Below, one piece after another: positions 11,498 through 22,091 of a stretch of 64,000 nucleotides of DNA (its first letter is position 1; each line of letters starts with the position of its first letter). The notes beneath the pieces were generated by a model, which saw only the letters and a program-made list of their open reading frames with translations, made no database searches and was not told where the DNA came from. The translations under genes were made by a program, and so were the position numbers. Source of the stretch: Cycas panzhihuaensis (taxonomy: Eukaryota; Cycadophyta); the NCBI GenBank assembly GCA_023213395.1, contig CM041465.1, positions 232,879,741-232,943,740 on the forward strand, written 5' to 3'.

Positions 11498-11594
11498 TAA
11501 TTAACTTTCGTCTAGACCGTTGGAATCGTCGTTCAGAGAGCTTTGATTTGAATGGTCATATGCTATACTTTTGACCATATTTTGGAATGCTACA
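11498..11594 (-). repeat. 5' LTR of element M, second segment
   Basis: This is the U3-terminal 97 bp of the M LTR. It ends ggaatgctaca and is followed by the TSD tggta at 11595-11599. Confidence 0.9.
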
Positions 11595-12108
11595 TGGTAG
11601 TGAATCCTTATGCATTTGCTTAACCGGATATCAAGGGCAAGATCGTTATGACATTATGAGAATGGTTGAAATAATGGGAGCACAATTTATAAAGCCATTA
11701 ATTGTGAGTGAAGTAACACACCTCATTTGTTACAAACATGCAGGCGATAAGTACAGGGTTGCTAAACAAATGGGAATAAAGTTAGTCAGTCACTGTTGGC
11801 TTGAGGATTGTTTAAAAGCTTGGGCATTGGTTCCTGAAGAAAATTATTTGAAAAGTGGATGGGAACTAGAACTTTTTGAAGCAGAGGCCAGTGTTTCAAA
11901 GGATATTCAAGAAAGCCTAAGTTGTCAGCCTCTGTTATCAACATACAATCAAGACTCATACAATCATTCTACTGGTTTATATAAATCTCTTCAAGCAGAA
12001 GCAAGGACTTATGGAAAATTGGGAGGAAATGAGAAGTTTTCAGATTCAAAAAATGGAGATAAACATAAAAAATCGTCTCCAACATTAGTAAATCTCAATG
12101 ACGCTTAG
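11595..12108 (+). pseudogene. BRCT-domain protein fragment, 3' part
   Basis: Host coding resumes in the register left at 1530; the TSD accounts for 11595-11599. The segment begins SESLCICLTGYQGQDR and continues RMVEIMGAQF, EVTHLICYK and VSHCWLEDCLKAW, a clear second BRCT domain with the conserved Trp near its end. A Glu-rich, low-homology tail ends at a TAG at 12109. BRCT pairs bind phosphopeptides in DNA-damage complexes. The frame is open here but was already interrupted upstream at 1284. No splice signals are evident at the join, which is compatible with a retro-copied or captured gene segment. Confidence 0.78.
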
Positions 12109-12111
12109 TTA

Positions 12112-13097
12112 TTAGCATTAAACAAGAAATTAAAAGAACAAGTAAAAAAATTACAGGAATTGCATCAAGAGAATTCGTTTAATCATAAAAGACATATGGA
12201 TAAACCTGTCAACGACACATATAAGGATGACATGTCTATATTAAAAGCCATTGGAATACAAGATCATGCAATATAGAAAGAAAAAGAGCCTATAAATTAA
12301 ATCATGATCCCGACACATGATTTGAGCATGCAAGAAGAAGGAAATAATATACTACAGGAAATTAAGGATAATTTATTGGTAGTCAACAAAGATAAAATGA
12401 TAGTGTCGTTTCTAAAACAAAACATAACAATTTATAAAAATATCAAGTATATACCAAAATGGTCGCTAATGCCTGTGGTAATATCTACATTCCTTGATCA
12501 ATTGAAGAAGGATCGACTGGTATTAATAACATTTCTTGATCCATCTAAACAAAAATTATTGATACCGACAATATCAAGTTTACTTGTTAATAAATCGAAT
12601 AATATGAATCAAATAATTATATGTATCCAAGGATTTTCCAATGTCAGCAAAAATCGTTTCGTTTCCTAATAAATCTGAAAAGTTTTTAATCAGTGGTATT
12701 AAATCATACATTCCCAAACAATACTATATATGGCGACAACTTGAAGTCAAAATTGAATGGAAGATTCCGTGGCAACCATCTTTGTCTTGCAGGCAAAAGC
12801 ATACAGGAATTCAACATTTTTGTAATCAACATCTACCAAAGAATTCTAATTGTCCCCTAGTCCCATCAACCTATTCAAGCTTGCTGTTATATGCGTATTC
12901 ATTATTTGAAGTTTTAGCAAATATGACTCGACAACATACATCAGATGATAATGATATCCTTTTATTAGCAAGAGGAGACATCAAGCTCATCATTATCAGG
13001 TTTCAAAGACAAAACATTTCAAGAAAAAGCTTTTGTTATGAACCACCTTGAATGAAGTGATCAACCAATCATTCGAATATGTTTCGTGGGTGAAACA
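12112..13097 (+). other. Uncharacterised coding-like stretch downstream of BRCT
   Basis: The first part (12112-12275) continues in frame after one TAG as a Lys/Glu/Leu-rich probable coiled coil (LNKKLKEQVKKLQELHQEN). Two overlapping open frames follow, 12304-12669 and 12641-13051, in different registers. The second ends just before a purine tract and LTR. I recognise no domain: no zinc knuckle, RT or integrase motif. They could be a BRCT gene tail with frameshifts, or the 3' coding end of the LTR element whose LTR starts at 13116. Confidence 0.4.
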
Positions 13098-13114
13098 TCT
13101 TAAGGGGGGAGGAA
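13098..13114 (+). other. Polypurine tract of LTR element L
   Basis: taaggggggaggaa lies immediately before an LTR-like TG terminus, as a PPT should. It indicates that the sequence to its left, including the BRCT segment, may be internal to an LTR element on the plus strand. Confidence 0.7.
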
Positions 13115-13115
13115 T

Positions 13116-13359
13116 TGTTACGAACCTCTTTAGAGATTAATTAATTATTCATTTAATGAAGTGGTATATGCTGAAGAGTTGTGACTTTTAATGAAGGGGC
13201 CTATTATGCACCTATAAATGAGGGCTCCAATGTATTGAACATCATCATATTTGTTATCAATCAATTGTATGGTCTTTTGAGTATTATTTATCTCTGGCGC
13301 ACTTATGTAATTCTTTCAAACTAGCTGTCTCTTCAAGTTACGGAAAAAGGTCCGTAACA
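13116..13359 (+). repeat. LTR of element L (244 bp)
   Basis: It begins tgttacgaac and ends ggtccgtaaca, with a short imperfect terminal complementarity (gttacg/cgtaac). A TATA-like ctataaat lies near 13212. To its right the sequence switches at once to copia B reverse transcriptase, so this is the 3' LTR of an element inserted into B. Its 5' partner is not between 1 and 1226, so it would lie outside the window. Confidence 0.7.
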
Positions 13360-13362
13360 AGG

Positions 13363-14047
13363 AGATAAACCATATGCTCTTTCCTCTTGAAGATCGCCAT
13401 TTAAGAAGGCGTTTTTTACGTCCATCTAATAAACTGGTCTTTTGCATTGAGTAGCCAAGGCCAAGATGAATCTGATGGTGTTCATATTTGTAATAGGTGC
13501 AAAGGTCTCCTCATAATCAATGCCTTCTTTTTGTTTGAAGTCCTTTGCAACAAGTCGTGCCTTTTGGCGCTTAAGTGTACCATCAGAGTGGAATTTGGTT
13601 TTGTAAACCCATTTGCAACTGATTGCTTGTTTGTGCTTAGGCAATTCTATCAAATCCCAAGTTCCATTCTTCTTAATAGAATGGATTTTTTCATCCATTG
13701 CAGCCTTCCAATTTTCATTTTTATATGACTCCTTAAAAGTAGAAGGCTCATCAACACATAGCACTTCAACCATAAGTGCATAATTAGTTTGTTGCTGATA
13801 CTTTGATGGATGCTTTCTCTCGATGATCTGGTTGTCGTGAATAGTCTTAGCATACCATTTGGATAACTTCCTGACTAATGTGACTTGAAGCTCAAGGTCT
13901 TCTGGTCGAAGTGATTGATCAACAGAAGATGTGTTAGGATCAAGTGGAGCAGGTTCTGATGATGAAGAAGGGACAATCGGTGCATATGATGTACATGGTG
14001 TGGAAGATTGAGAGGGAAGGAAGTCTTCAACAATCTTTTTGCCCTTG
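13363..14047 (-). pseudogene. Copia B RT N-terminal part and linker
   Basis: Minus frame: a linker rich in Ser/His/Leu at about 13870-14040, then PSTFKESYKNENWKAAMDEK, NGTWDLIELPKHKQAISCKW and KQKEGIDYEETFAPITNMNT, ending near the first catalytic region at 13400. The part at 13426-13773 is uninterrupted, better kept than in A. The YVDD half is missing. Confidence 0.88.
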
Positions 14048-15125
14048 TCAATGGGAGCATGCTAGTTTCAACTCCTTATGATCATTTTCAACAAAGATAA
14101 CATGTGTTGAGAGATGCATTTTCCTAGCAATGGGATCATACAATTTGTATGCCTTGTTGTGAATGGCATAGCCCACAAAAATATATTTAAGACTATGTTT
14201 ATCTAACTTTGATCTTTGCTGATTGGGGATGTGCATATATGCAGTGGACCCAAAGGTCCTCAAATGGCTAACAGTTGGTTTTTTGCTAGACCAAGCCTCC
14301 TCTAGTGTGATGTTGGTGAGTACAAATGTAGGATTTCGATTTGCCACATAGGCAATTGTGTGGAATGCTTCTGCCCAATATGTTTGAGGTAGTCCTTTTG
14401 CATGCATTATGGCTCTGGCTTTATTTGTCAAAGTCCTATTTATTTGCTTTGATACTCTATTTTGCTGAGGAGTACGTGGAGTCGTGAGCTACCTTAGAAT
14501 CCCATTGTCCTTGTAGAATTAGATGAATTCTTTTGAAGTGAATTCACCTCCATTATCTTATCTTAAAATCTTGATTGAATATTTAGATTCATTTTTCACT
14601 TCTAGCTTGAATTCTTTGAATTTTTGAAATGCTTTAGATTTCTGCCTCTGAAAAGTCATCTATGAAGGAGATGTAATACAATGCTCCCCTAGAAGATGCC
14701 GTGGACATGGTTTCACATAAATTTGAGTGGATCAACTGCAAGGGATTTGATGCATGCTATGCTTTGCCCTTAGGGAAAGGCTATCAGTGTTGTGTCCCCA
14801 TTCTACAAGCTTCACAAAGACATTTTGATCCATATATCTTTGGAAGTCCATGCACCATGTTTTTGCTCACCATCATCTTGATATTATGTAAGTTCAAGTG
14901 GCCTAGACGTTGATGCGAAAGTTGAATTTTAAACATTGATTATGTGACTGAGTATGCAGTATCAATTGCAATATTGCTTTCATCCATTGTGTAAAGTCCA
15001 TAATCTTCATGAGCAATGGCTAGCACCTGATCATACTTGTCACTAATAATGCATTTGGCACTTTTAAACAAAATGCTCATTTGTTGTTTGTCCAATTGGC
15101 TAACAGATAGCAAGCTCTTCTCCAT
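14048..15125 (-). pseudogene. Copia B integrase
   Basis: The C-terminal half is open (14048-14431) with NKARAIMHAKGLPQTYWAEAFH and KLDKHSLKYIFVGYAIHNKAYK. Upstream, 14440-14700 shows the NGGEFTSKEF region with stops. GAG-pre-integrase with HRRLGHLNLH-like text lies at about 14880-14930. The frame MEKSLLSVSQLDKQQMSILFKSAKC is at 15125 downward. Several stops lie near 14490-14560. Confidence 0.82.
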
Positions 15126-15560
15126 GGAAGGAATGAGGTAGGCATCTCTAGTGGGAAATGTGGAAGCAGGATTGGCAGGTGAATGAAAATAGCCAATTTT
15201 GCCTATACCTAAAATTTGAACATATTCGTTGTTGCAAAATGTGATTGATTACCGGCTTCCTTCTTTGATGTCATATAATAGTTCTTCACTACCTGTCATA
15301 TGGCGAGATACCCTTGAATCTATGAGCCATGTTTGATTAACTTCTGAAGTATGATAAGCACAAAAGAGCTTATCTTCATCTGCAAACTGGTTCGCATGGC
15401 GTTGATTGCCACTTTTAAAACTCCCCCTTCCTCTTTAACCTCCTCGATAAGCACCTTGATTTGGTCGAGGGGTTCTTTGAACTGATGACAAGGATCTTGA
15501 TGCCTTTCTTTTGCATTAACGTGGTACATTGATGGCGGGGCTGTTATGAATTTGCTTGCT
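15126..15560 (-). pseudogene. Copia B protease region
   Basis: Around 15318 the minus strand reads WLIDSRVSRHMTGSEELL. The catalytic DSG is DSR here, so the protease would be dead even without the nearby frame breaks. A Gly/Arg-rich gag tail lies at about 15400-15560. Confidence 0.78.
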
Positions 15561-16342
15561 TCTTTCGGCATTCAGGAGCAATGTGGCCTACTTTGCCACA
15601 ATAATGACAAATCACATTAGCCTTTGATGATGTTCATGTTCCCAAATAGTTTGTGTAGTGCTAGTTTGGGACCCTAATTGGCCTTTAACTTGGGCGTAAA
15701 AGCTCTTGATGTAGATGGCTCTTCATCCTCCCTCAGGTAAATTTGTTCCTGTTGAAGGAGTAAGCTTTCATGTTGATTGAAAGTTACTGTAGCAAGTGAA
15801 CCAACATGAGTAATGGATGAAATGAATCCATTATATTCCTTGGGCAACAAATGCAAGGTTGCCGTCACAAGCTCATCTCTAGAAGTTGATTTGCTTAAAA
15901 TATTCGACTGATTACATATCTCTTTGATTGAAGAAAAAAATGCCGACATTGGCCTTACAAATTTCAAAGAGTAGAGTTTGGCTTTAATTATCATTATGTG
16001 AGGTTCATCTCGTCTTTCATACACAGAGGACAATGTGTCTCATGCTTCCTTAGATGTTTTAGCACATACAATGTTTTGATCTACATTAGCATCAATGATC
16101 ATATGCAAAAAGGCTAAGGCTATTTCATCCTTAGCTTCCCAAGCAATAATAAGAGCTGGATTAGGATGGATAACATCATTAACTTTACTTTGCACAGGTA
16201 CATGTTGGCGGATCATTGTAGAAACATATCCTCAAAATTCATTCATGATCAAGAGATTCTGTGTTTCTCGTTTCCATTCTTGATAATTAACTTGTCCAGT
16301 TAATTTTATGGTACATGCATTCAACATGTTTATAGAAGCAAT
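15561..16342 (-). pseudogene. Copia B gag
   Basis: The expected start codon at 16340-16342 is ATT in place of ATG, followed by ASINMLNACTIKLTGQVNYQEWK. SSVYERRDEPHIMIIKAKLY is at about 16030. An intact CCHC knuckle, CHYCGKVGHIAPEC, lies at 15568-15609. At least two stops and one frameshift are present. Confidence 0.85.
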
Positions 16343-18280
16343 GTTTAAGTTGTAGTACTGTTGAAGCTAATAGATGAACTTGGAGACTCTAAGCTGTTGT
16401 CGCTTAAGTTCCACTTTCTAACAAGCCAACATTACTGATCTTACTAGAAGATTCAACAACTAAAGAGAATGAGAAGGGGAGGAGGACTAGGGTATAGAGT
16501 TGGTCCAACCCTGGTCTATAGTGGAGATCCAACGGTTAACCAAGTCAAATCTAGAACAAGGCAGGTAGGGTTGATTTGCATGGACGTACCATGCTTTTCT
16601 TGGGATTCAGAGCCCCAATAATACCCTTTTTGAACCTCCTTTTCCTCGAGAAACGTCAATTGCCGTTCACTGACGTACAATTGGTTGGTCACCTAGGGAA
16701 TGCACCAAGCTTGAGGTTATTTTAAAGGTAAGGATTAACCTTTTTCGAGCCACTAGATTTTAAAGTCAAATTTTTATGATGTTTATTTTGATTTTAAGTA
16801 AACTTTAGTTGGTAGATATACTTGAGAAATGCTTTATAAAACAACTTACAAGATAGGTTTCAAAAGGAGCAATGAAGTACATCAAAGACAACACAATGAG
16901 TGTGTTTACAAAGGCACTTAAAATGAAAAACAAGTGCTTAAAAACCAAGTAAAAGAGAACTTTTTGCTTAATGTGATGCTGCAAGTGGGTTCGTTTTTTA
17001 ATGAAAAACAATCACTTTGATGAAGAAAGGGTAGACCGTTGCCACCAGTGTGTTAGGACTTTAAATAGTCATAACTAAGCTAAAAACGATAAGTGATTTT
17101 ATTAAAAAAAGTGAAAATTTTGGGCCCTTTTTGACTTAGGGCAAAAGGTCACCATGTAGGGAGCCTTAGGAAATTCACTTAAGATACTGAAAATTTTCAC
17201 TTTTACAATGATATAGATGTTCAAAATCACTTGTTTGACTTAGTATTTACACATTAATTTTTTTTAGTATGTGTAGTGAACTGAAAAGAAAAGAAATTCA
17301 CTTAAGATATTGAAAATTTTCACTTTTACAATGATATAGATGTTCAAAATCACTTGTTTGAGTCACTATTTACACATAATTTTTTTTTTTTAGTATGTGT
17401 AGTGAAGTAAAAAGAAAAGAAAAATAAGGCTTACAAGGCTTACTAGTAATAAAATGACTTTGAAATGATATAAAGTACCAAACTTTAGGAAAAGAGAAAT
17501 GATTTATAATGGGAATATTCTGATGAATATGCCTTATTTCATAAACTAAAGTTCGTTTATAATGTTTAAAAAAAAATTCGATTAAAAAATAGAAGTCCGT
17601 CGCACCCGTGTAGAAAATTCAGACATGCAGATCGAAAAGTCGATCGAATATATAGTTCGATCAATTGAATGGCTTCAGATTTGGGTTCTTTACCTTCGTA
17701 TGATGGATTTCACTGCTCTTTCATTAGTTTTCTTTGCTTGTGAATAGAGAACTCGCTGGTTAACAATGGAGAGAGGCACACAAGCTATAAAGAGGAAATG
17801 ACAACCATAGGGAATACAGACCATCGTACAACGACGTGAGGGTTGCGTGGGACCCGCAATGATGATGTGCCACCTCCCAGAGCTTTAGTAAGAGCTGAAG
17901 AAGAGATTTCAGATACTGCCCTGGGTTTGAAGAATCGCCCAGGAGACAGTCACTTGCATGAGCTGAGGAATTGAGGAGGTCTTTTTAGGCACTGCCTAGC
18001 AACCAGCAAAGTACAAGCAACAACAACAACAAAAAAAGAAACTGATAATAGTTTCCATAGTAAAGAGTAGATTTACCATACTCTAGCCAGGTAAAGGTTA
18101 GGACAATAGAATTCTAGATCTCAGTAGATAGATCTTTTGATGAAATAAAATTTTCTAACCTCAAAATGGGTAGATATGAGTGAAATTTTCCTGCCTTTTA
18201 CAAATATGAAAGACAACATATCAACTGAATAATATTTTTCAAGAGAGATCACTACTTGTAACAACAATTAGTGCAAAATA
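16343..18280 (-). other. Leader of copia B
   Basis: About 1.9 kb of non-coding leader, collinear in part with the leaders of A, C and D. A tandem duplication of 123 bp lies at 17171-17293 and 17294-17415, each copy with aaattcacttaagata and ttcaaaatcacttgttt. The conserved phrase tcaccatgtagggagccttagg is at about 17150-17171. Confidence 0.75.
17171..17415. repeat. Tandem duplication of 123 bp in leader B
   Basis: Two adjacent copies begin aaattcacttaagata at 17171 and 17294, differing at a few bases and in the length of a T run. Confidence 0.9.
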
Positions 18281-18669
18281 TGGAGGAGATGGAATTGGTC
18301 CAATCTCCAAATGAATGGTAGTTTGATTAGCAAATTGGCAGCATATCAATGTTACTCATCGTCCATATGAGATACATGAGAATTGGTCTCAATATATAGA
18401 GTTGGAGGAGAGACCTAGGGTGCTAGATGTTTGACAAGTGTCAAACATTCAAGCTATGTCCTTTGCATGTAGGACATGTGTCATTTTGAGCTCTCAAGTG
18501 AGCAAAAGTACATAAGGGTCACTTTGACCCTTAAGTCATAATGTCATGTCACTAGGAAAGAATGTGGGTGTGTACTTTATCACTTAAGTGATAAGTCACC
18601 CCATAAAGTACAAATAATACATGAATGGTAAAGTGCATTAGCTTAACATGTAAACATAAGGTTTTAACA
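18281..18669 (-). repeat. 5' LTR remnant of copia B
   Basis: It ends ttttaaca in plus coordinates, i.e. starts TGTTAAAA on the minus strand. The palindrome atcacttaagtgat and the direct neighbours match the LTRs of A, C and D. The inner end (U5 and PBS) is not recognisable, so the LTR is truncated on that side. Confidence 0.82.
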
Positions 18670-19030
18670 TTGTTGTTGTTATTTGAATCATGTAACACGC
18701 TCAATTTTCTTAACTATGTTGATCAACCATTGGAGTTTGATCTAGTGTGGTACGTATAATGTTGTCTATCAATCATAGACCCAATGCCACAATGCATAGA
18801 AATTTTGTCAGTACAAATAAGTTAGATGCCTTCCTTAGATTTGGATTAGTACCTCAATATATTGGGCATTTGCTCTTTTCTTGGAACATGTAGGTCACAC
18901 CCTTCTGGGGGTCTCATATCTAGTAGATACAACAAAACTTACTATGTTTCCATGTTGGGTTTGATGTTCTCTTCAACATAAGCAATTTTTTGCAATGCTA
19001 CCAACATGCCCTAGTGAACCTTTGGCTTTG
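18670..19030. other. Unassigned sequence
   Basis: No LTR end, gene or RNA found. The same unknown sequence continues after the LTR insertion at 19681, with the TSD ctttg at the join. Confidence 0.5.
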
Positions 19031-19125
19031 TGTAGCATTCCAAAATATGGTCAAAAGTATAGCATATGACCATTCAAATCAAAGCTCTCTAAACGACGAT
19101 TCCAACGGTCCAGACGAAAGTTAAT
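19031..19125 (+). repeat. Inverted 95-bp copy of the M U3 end
   Basis: Reverse complement of about 19581-19675, with only a few differences. Together they form long terminal inverted repeats. Confidence 0.88.
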
Positions 19126-19675
19126 CTTCTAGCAACCTTACAGAATTCTTCTAATAGATTTTACAAAAATAGACAAAATATCCACCAAATGCACTTGCAA
19201 AATATCCAATCAAGAGAGAAATAAGACAAATCCACTTGAATACAAATATAAAATGGTATGAAATGAATATAAACCAAATAGATACAACGTTACCAGAAGA
19301 TCCCGCAAATTACTGATGATAAAGAATCCCTCGTCGAGGCGAGGTTCCCTCCATAAAGCTCCTCAAAAGGGTCGAAAAATACTGCAGTCCAAGACTTCTT
19401 CGATGATGATGAAATGAGGCCGCAAATCCTCCTTAAATAGGCGGCCAACGGATAGCAATAGAAGTCGGCTAGAAAAGATGATATTATTCTTAATGCTGCA
19501 CAAATAGAAGTCGGCCAGGACTTCTCCAAAAATTGGCAGGCTAACTTTAAATGGTCATAACTTTTGATACAGATGTCAGAATTAACTTTCGTCTAAACTA
19601 TTGGAATCGTCGTTCAAAGAGCTTTGATTTGAATGGTCATATGCTATACTTTTGACCATATTTTGGAATGCTACA
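19031..19675 (-). mobile_element. M-family LTR insertion with inverted identical ends
   Basis: The segment 19130-19675 is an M-family LTR lacking only its first two bases, TG. It is preceded by 4 bp (cttc) and, at 19031-19125, by an inverted copy of its own U3-terminal 95 bp. Both outer ends are therefore the same U3 terminus, facing outward: tgtagcattcc at the left and ggaatgctaca at the right. A perfect 5-bp duplication, ctttg, flanks the whole (19026-19030 and 19676-19680), so the composite was integrated as one unit. Confidence 0.88.
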
Positions 19676-19680
19676 CTTTG

Positions 19681-20565
19681 AAATTAAATGTAAAGATGAG
19701 CATATTGCAAACGAAGGGAAAATAACATAGATATATGTGGCAGAATTAGTCTAGTAGCAAAGAATAATTGACATTCAATGTGATGAGCGAGAGTACAATG
19801 CACACGTGTATATAAGCTTACACTTATGTACGTGGACACTTGTCAACCATGCGAGAAGTGTCAACTAACGTACGTAAAATATTATAATCCACAACATCAA
19901 GTGTTGACTGTAACGTACACTAAGTACATCGAGTACAACACAATAAAGTGAAAATTATGTGTGTGCACTCATTCTCAATACAAACTGTTTTGTTGCTTTA
20001 TTTTGAGATGGATGATGTCTGCTCCTACTAGCAATGGAAATGAAATCTTTGAGCTAATGGGGAGAATGATACAATTAGCAATATGAGCAGTACAGATAAA
20101 GTGATTCTTGTTAAGGGATGATGTAAGGTGTAGACCGAATAATGATGAGGGGTGTACGGTAATATTGATATGAAATGTTTTATTGATGGAACTATGGAAA
20201 AGATGATATCATTGATAACCATAAATAATGAAGGGAGGAGTAAGATAAATATTTATTTATTTATTAGCACAAAATCAAGATCTAATGCTTTGAAGTGTGC
20301 TTAATGTGGGTGAGAAGTTTGGGCGCTGAGCAAGTAGATGAGTATTATTGTTAACTTATTTATCTTTCCTTTTGTTGATTTCCCTTTTTTAGATATATTT
20401 TTGGTTATGCTCAATGCTACTCCAATAGTAGTAGGCGGAAACCAAAATTTAAACAAAATAGTTATTGTTTATTCTTGAAGTTTACTTATTTATTTATTGA
20501 TTTATTTTTGTCTTATTAGTTTTTCCCCCTTTTTTCTCCTTTTTGTTTTCTAGGGCAAGATTGTT
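19681..20565. other. No gene recognised; internal side of a possible minus-strand LTR element
   Basis: AT-rich sequence with short frames only. It lies on the internal side of the PBS-like site at 20566-20577, so it could be the decayed body of that element. No gag or pol motif seen. Confidence 0.4.
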
Positions 20566-20890
20566 GCTCTAATACCACTTGTTGCAAATCTAAGTAGGTC
20601 ACAACCATTGTTTTTATTATTTTATGTGTTTTAGGGCTGCTTGGAGAAGGCTACCATTCAAGTTGTACATTGTAGTGTTTGAGTTTGAAGATCGAAGGGT
20701 TCAGTAAATTCTCTAGATTTTTAATGTTACAATATCTTATGCGTATATATGTGCATCCATGTGTTTGCTCATGAATGGGTATGACTTTTTGATCATATGT
20801 TTTAATAATGATTAATTAATTAATTAGGGTTAAGTACATACCATAATTTAACTTAATTAAATAAAAAGCATAGAGAGTTTAGGTGTAACA
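20566..20890 (-). repeat. Possible 5' LTR with PBS (old element)
   Basis: gctctaatacca at 20566-20577 is the complement of a Met-tRNA PBS with one mismatch. It is followed after ct by a TG terminus at 20580, the same spacing as in element M. A plausible CA end is gtgtaaca at 20890, giving 311 bp. There is no second copy in the window to confirm it. Confidence 0.4.
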
Positions 20891-21529
20891 ATTATGGGTA
20901 ACAAATATGTCGAAGGCAAGACTTAGATAAGTGGGACAAGAAGTATCAATTCCCCACATGTAGTAGTAAGAGTCCTTGTTTCACCTTATACTGTTCTACC
21001 CCTACAAGTTTATCTTGTCCTATTTCCAAGGTCACAACTATTAATGTAGTAGAACTACCAAAAGTGAATCCATTAGGTAAAATTAGTCTATGTGATGAAA
21101 CCTTGCCCAAAGAATATATGGTTGAAAGAAAGATGCATATAAAGCTGAAACATGCTATCATTTTGCTATCGCTAAGGCGACTTATTTTCCACATTTCAAT
21201 TCTCAGTCTAATTATCACCAAATTGATAGTTTGTTTTAGTTTACTTATGAAGGAAAGACAATAAGAATCAGGGACCTTATATCCTTTGGCCATATTGAGT
21301 TGGATAGCCAGCATCTTACACCACAAATCGAAGGATGTATAAAGGATCAACTTTATAGATTAACAATATGAAGCAAGATCTTAAAGACGATATAATTACA
21401 CATGAAGTATAATCTAACTTTGAAGTACATGAAAACTATTTAGAGGAATTTGAACAAAATGGTATCATAATTGTGAAATCGCATGAGAAGCCTACTGTAA
21501 CTTCACCATTCTATACCCATGAGATCATA
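20891..21529. other. No gene recognised
   Basis: Short frames occur on both strands, but no known domain and no LTR terminus. Confidence 0.5.
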
Positions 21530-22077
21530 TGTTAAATCTTATGTTTACATGTTAAGCCTATGTATTTTATTTTTCATGTAATATTTGCACTTTTGTACTT
21601 TAGGGGTGACTTATCACTTAAGTGATAAAGTGCACACCCACATTCTTTCCTAGTGACACAACATTGTCATTAAAGGGTCAAATGGACCCCCATGCACGTT
21701 TGCTCACTTGAGAGCCCTGAAAGGACACGTCCTACATACAGGGCATGTAGTTTGGATGTTTGACACTTGTCAAACATCCAATGTCTTAGGCGTCTCCTTT
21801 CACTCTATATATTGAGACCTCTCCTTATTGTTCTCATATAGAGTTGGAGCTGTATTGTTATGTTGCCAGTTTGCTAATGAAACAACTATTCATTTGGAGG
21901 TTGGATCAATTCCAACTCCTCATCTTTTGTATCATTTTTGCTCTTTTTCTTCATGCTTGATCTTGCTCAAGTTTGATCTCATAGTTTCATTCTTAGTCTA
22001 GTTTATTTGCTTTCTAGAACTAGAGTGAATATAGCTTCTAGATCTTGGGATTGTAAGGCCATTTGGCCATTTCTACA
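21530..22077 (+). repeat. 5' LTR of copia C (548 bp)
   Basis: It runs tgttaaatctt to ttctaca and matches 28645-29194 with many scattered substitutions. Confidence 0.92.
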
Positions 22078-22079
22078 TT

Positions 22080-22091
22080 TGGTATCAAAGC
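22080..22091 (+). other. Primer binding site of copia C
   Basis: tggtatcaaagc, one mismatch from the initiator-Met complement. Confidence 0.88.

Larger units (their letters stand above)
1531..11594 (-). mobile_element. LTR element M, gag-only and non-autonomous, interrupted by copia A
   Basis: M lies on the minus strand. Its 3' LTR is 1531-2078. Its 5' LTR is 3601-4050 continued at 11498-11594, because copia A sits inside it. The ends are TG..CA and the TSD tggta is perfect. The internal region is only about 1.5 kb, with a Met-tRNA PBS and a polypurine tract in the right places, a gag-like frame and no protease, RT, RNase H or integrase. The LTR resembles those of gypsy elements elsewhere in the window. 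M therefore probably moved with proteins supplied by a related gypsy element, as TR-GAG or LARD elements do. Confidence 0.88.
13360..18669 (-). mobile_element. Ty1/copia element B, minus strand, 3' half missing
   Basis: Reading minus from the 5' LTR remnant (18281-18669): leader, gag, protease, integrase, then RT up to just past the FLNGDLQEE motif, where LTR L cuts it. RNase H and the 3' LTR are absent from the window and should lie left of the L insertion. Same family as A, C and D by gag, integrase and leader. Confidence 0.88.

Noticed and set aside
18670-19030. Weak similarity of translated text to a retroelement protein
   Set aside because: No catalytic motif and no consistent frame; I could not support an assignment.
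20028-20222. Minus-strand open frame near 20.1 kb as a small gene
   Set aside because: Short, Ser/His/Leu-biased and without a domain or start context; it lies on the internal side of a possible LTR.
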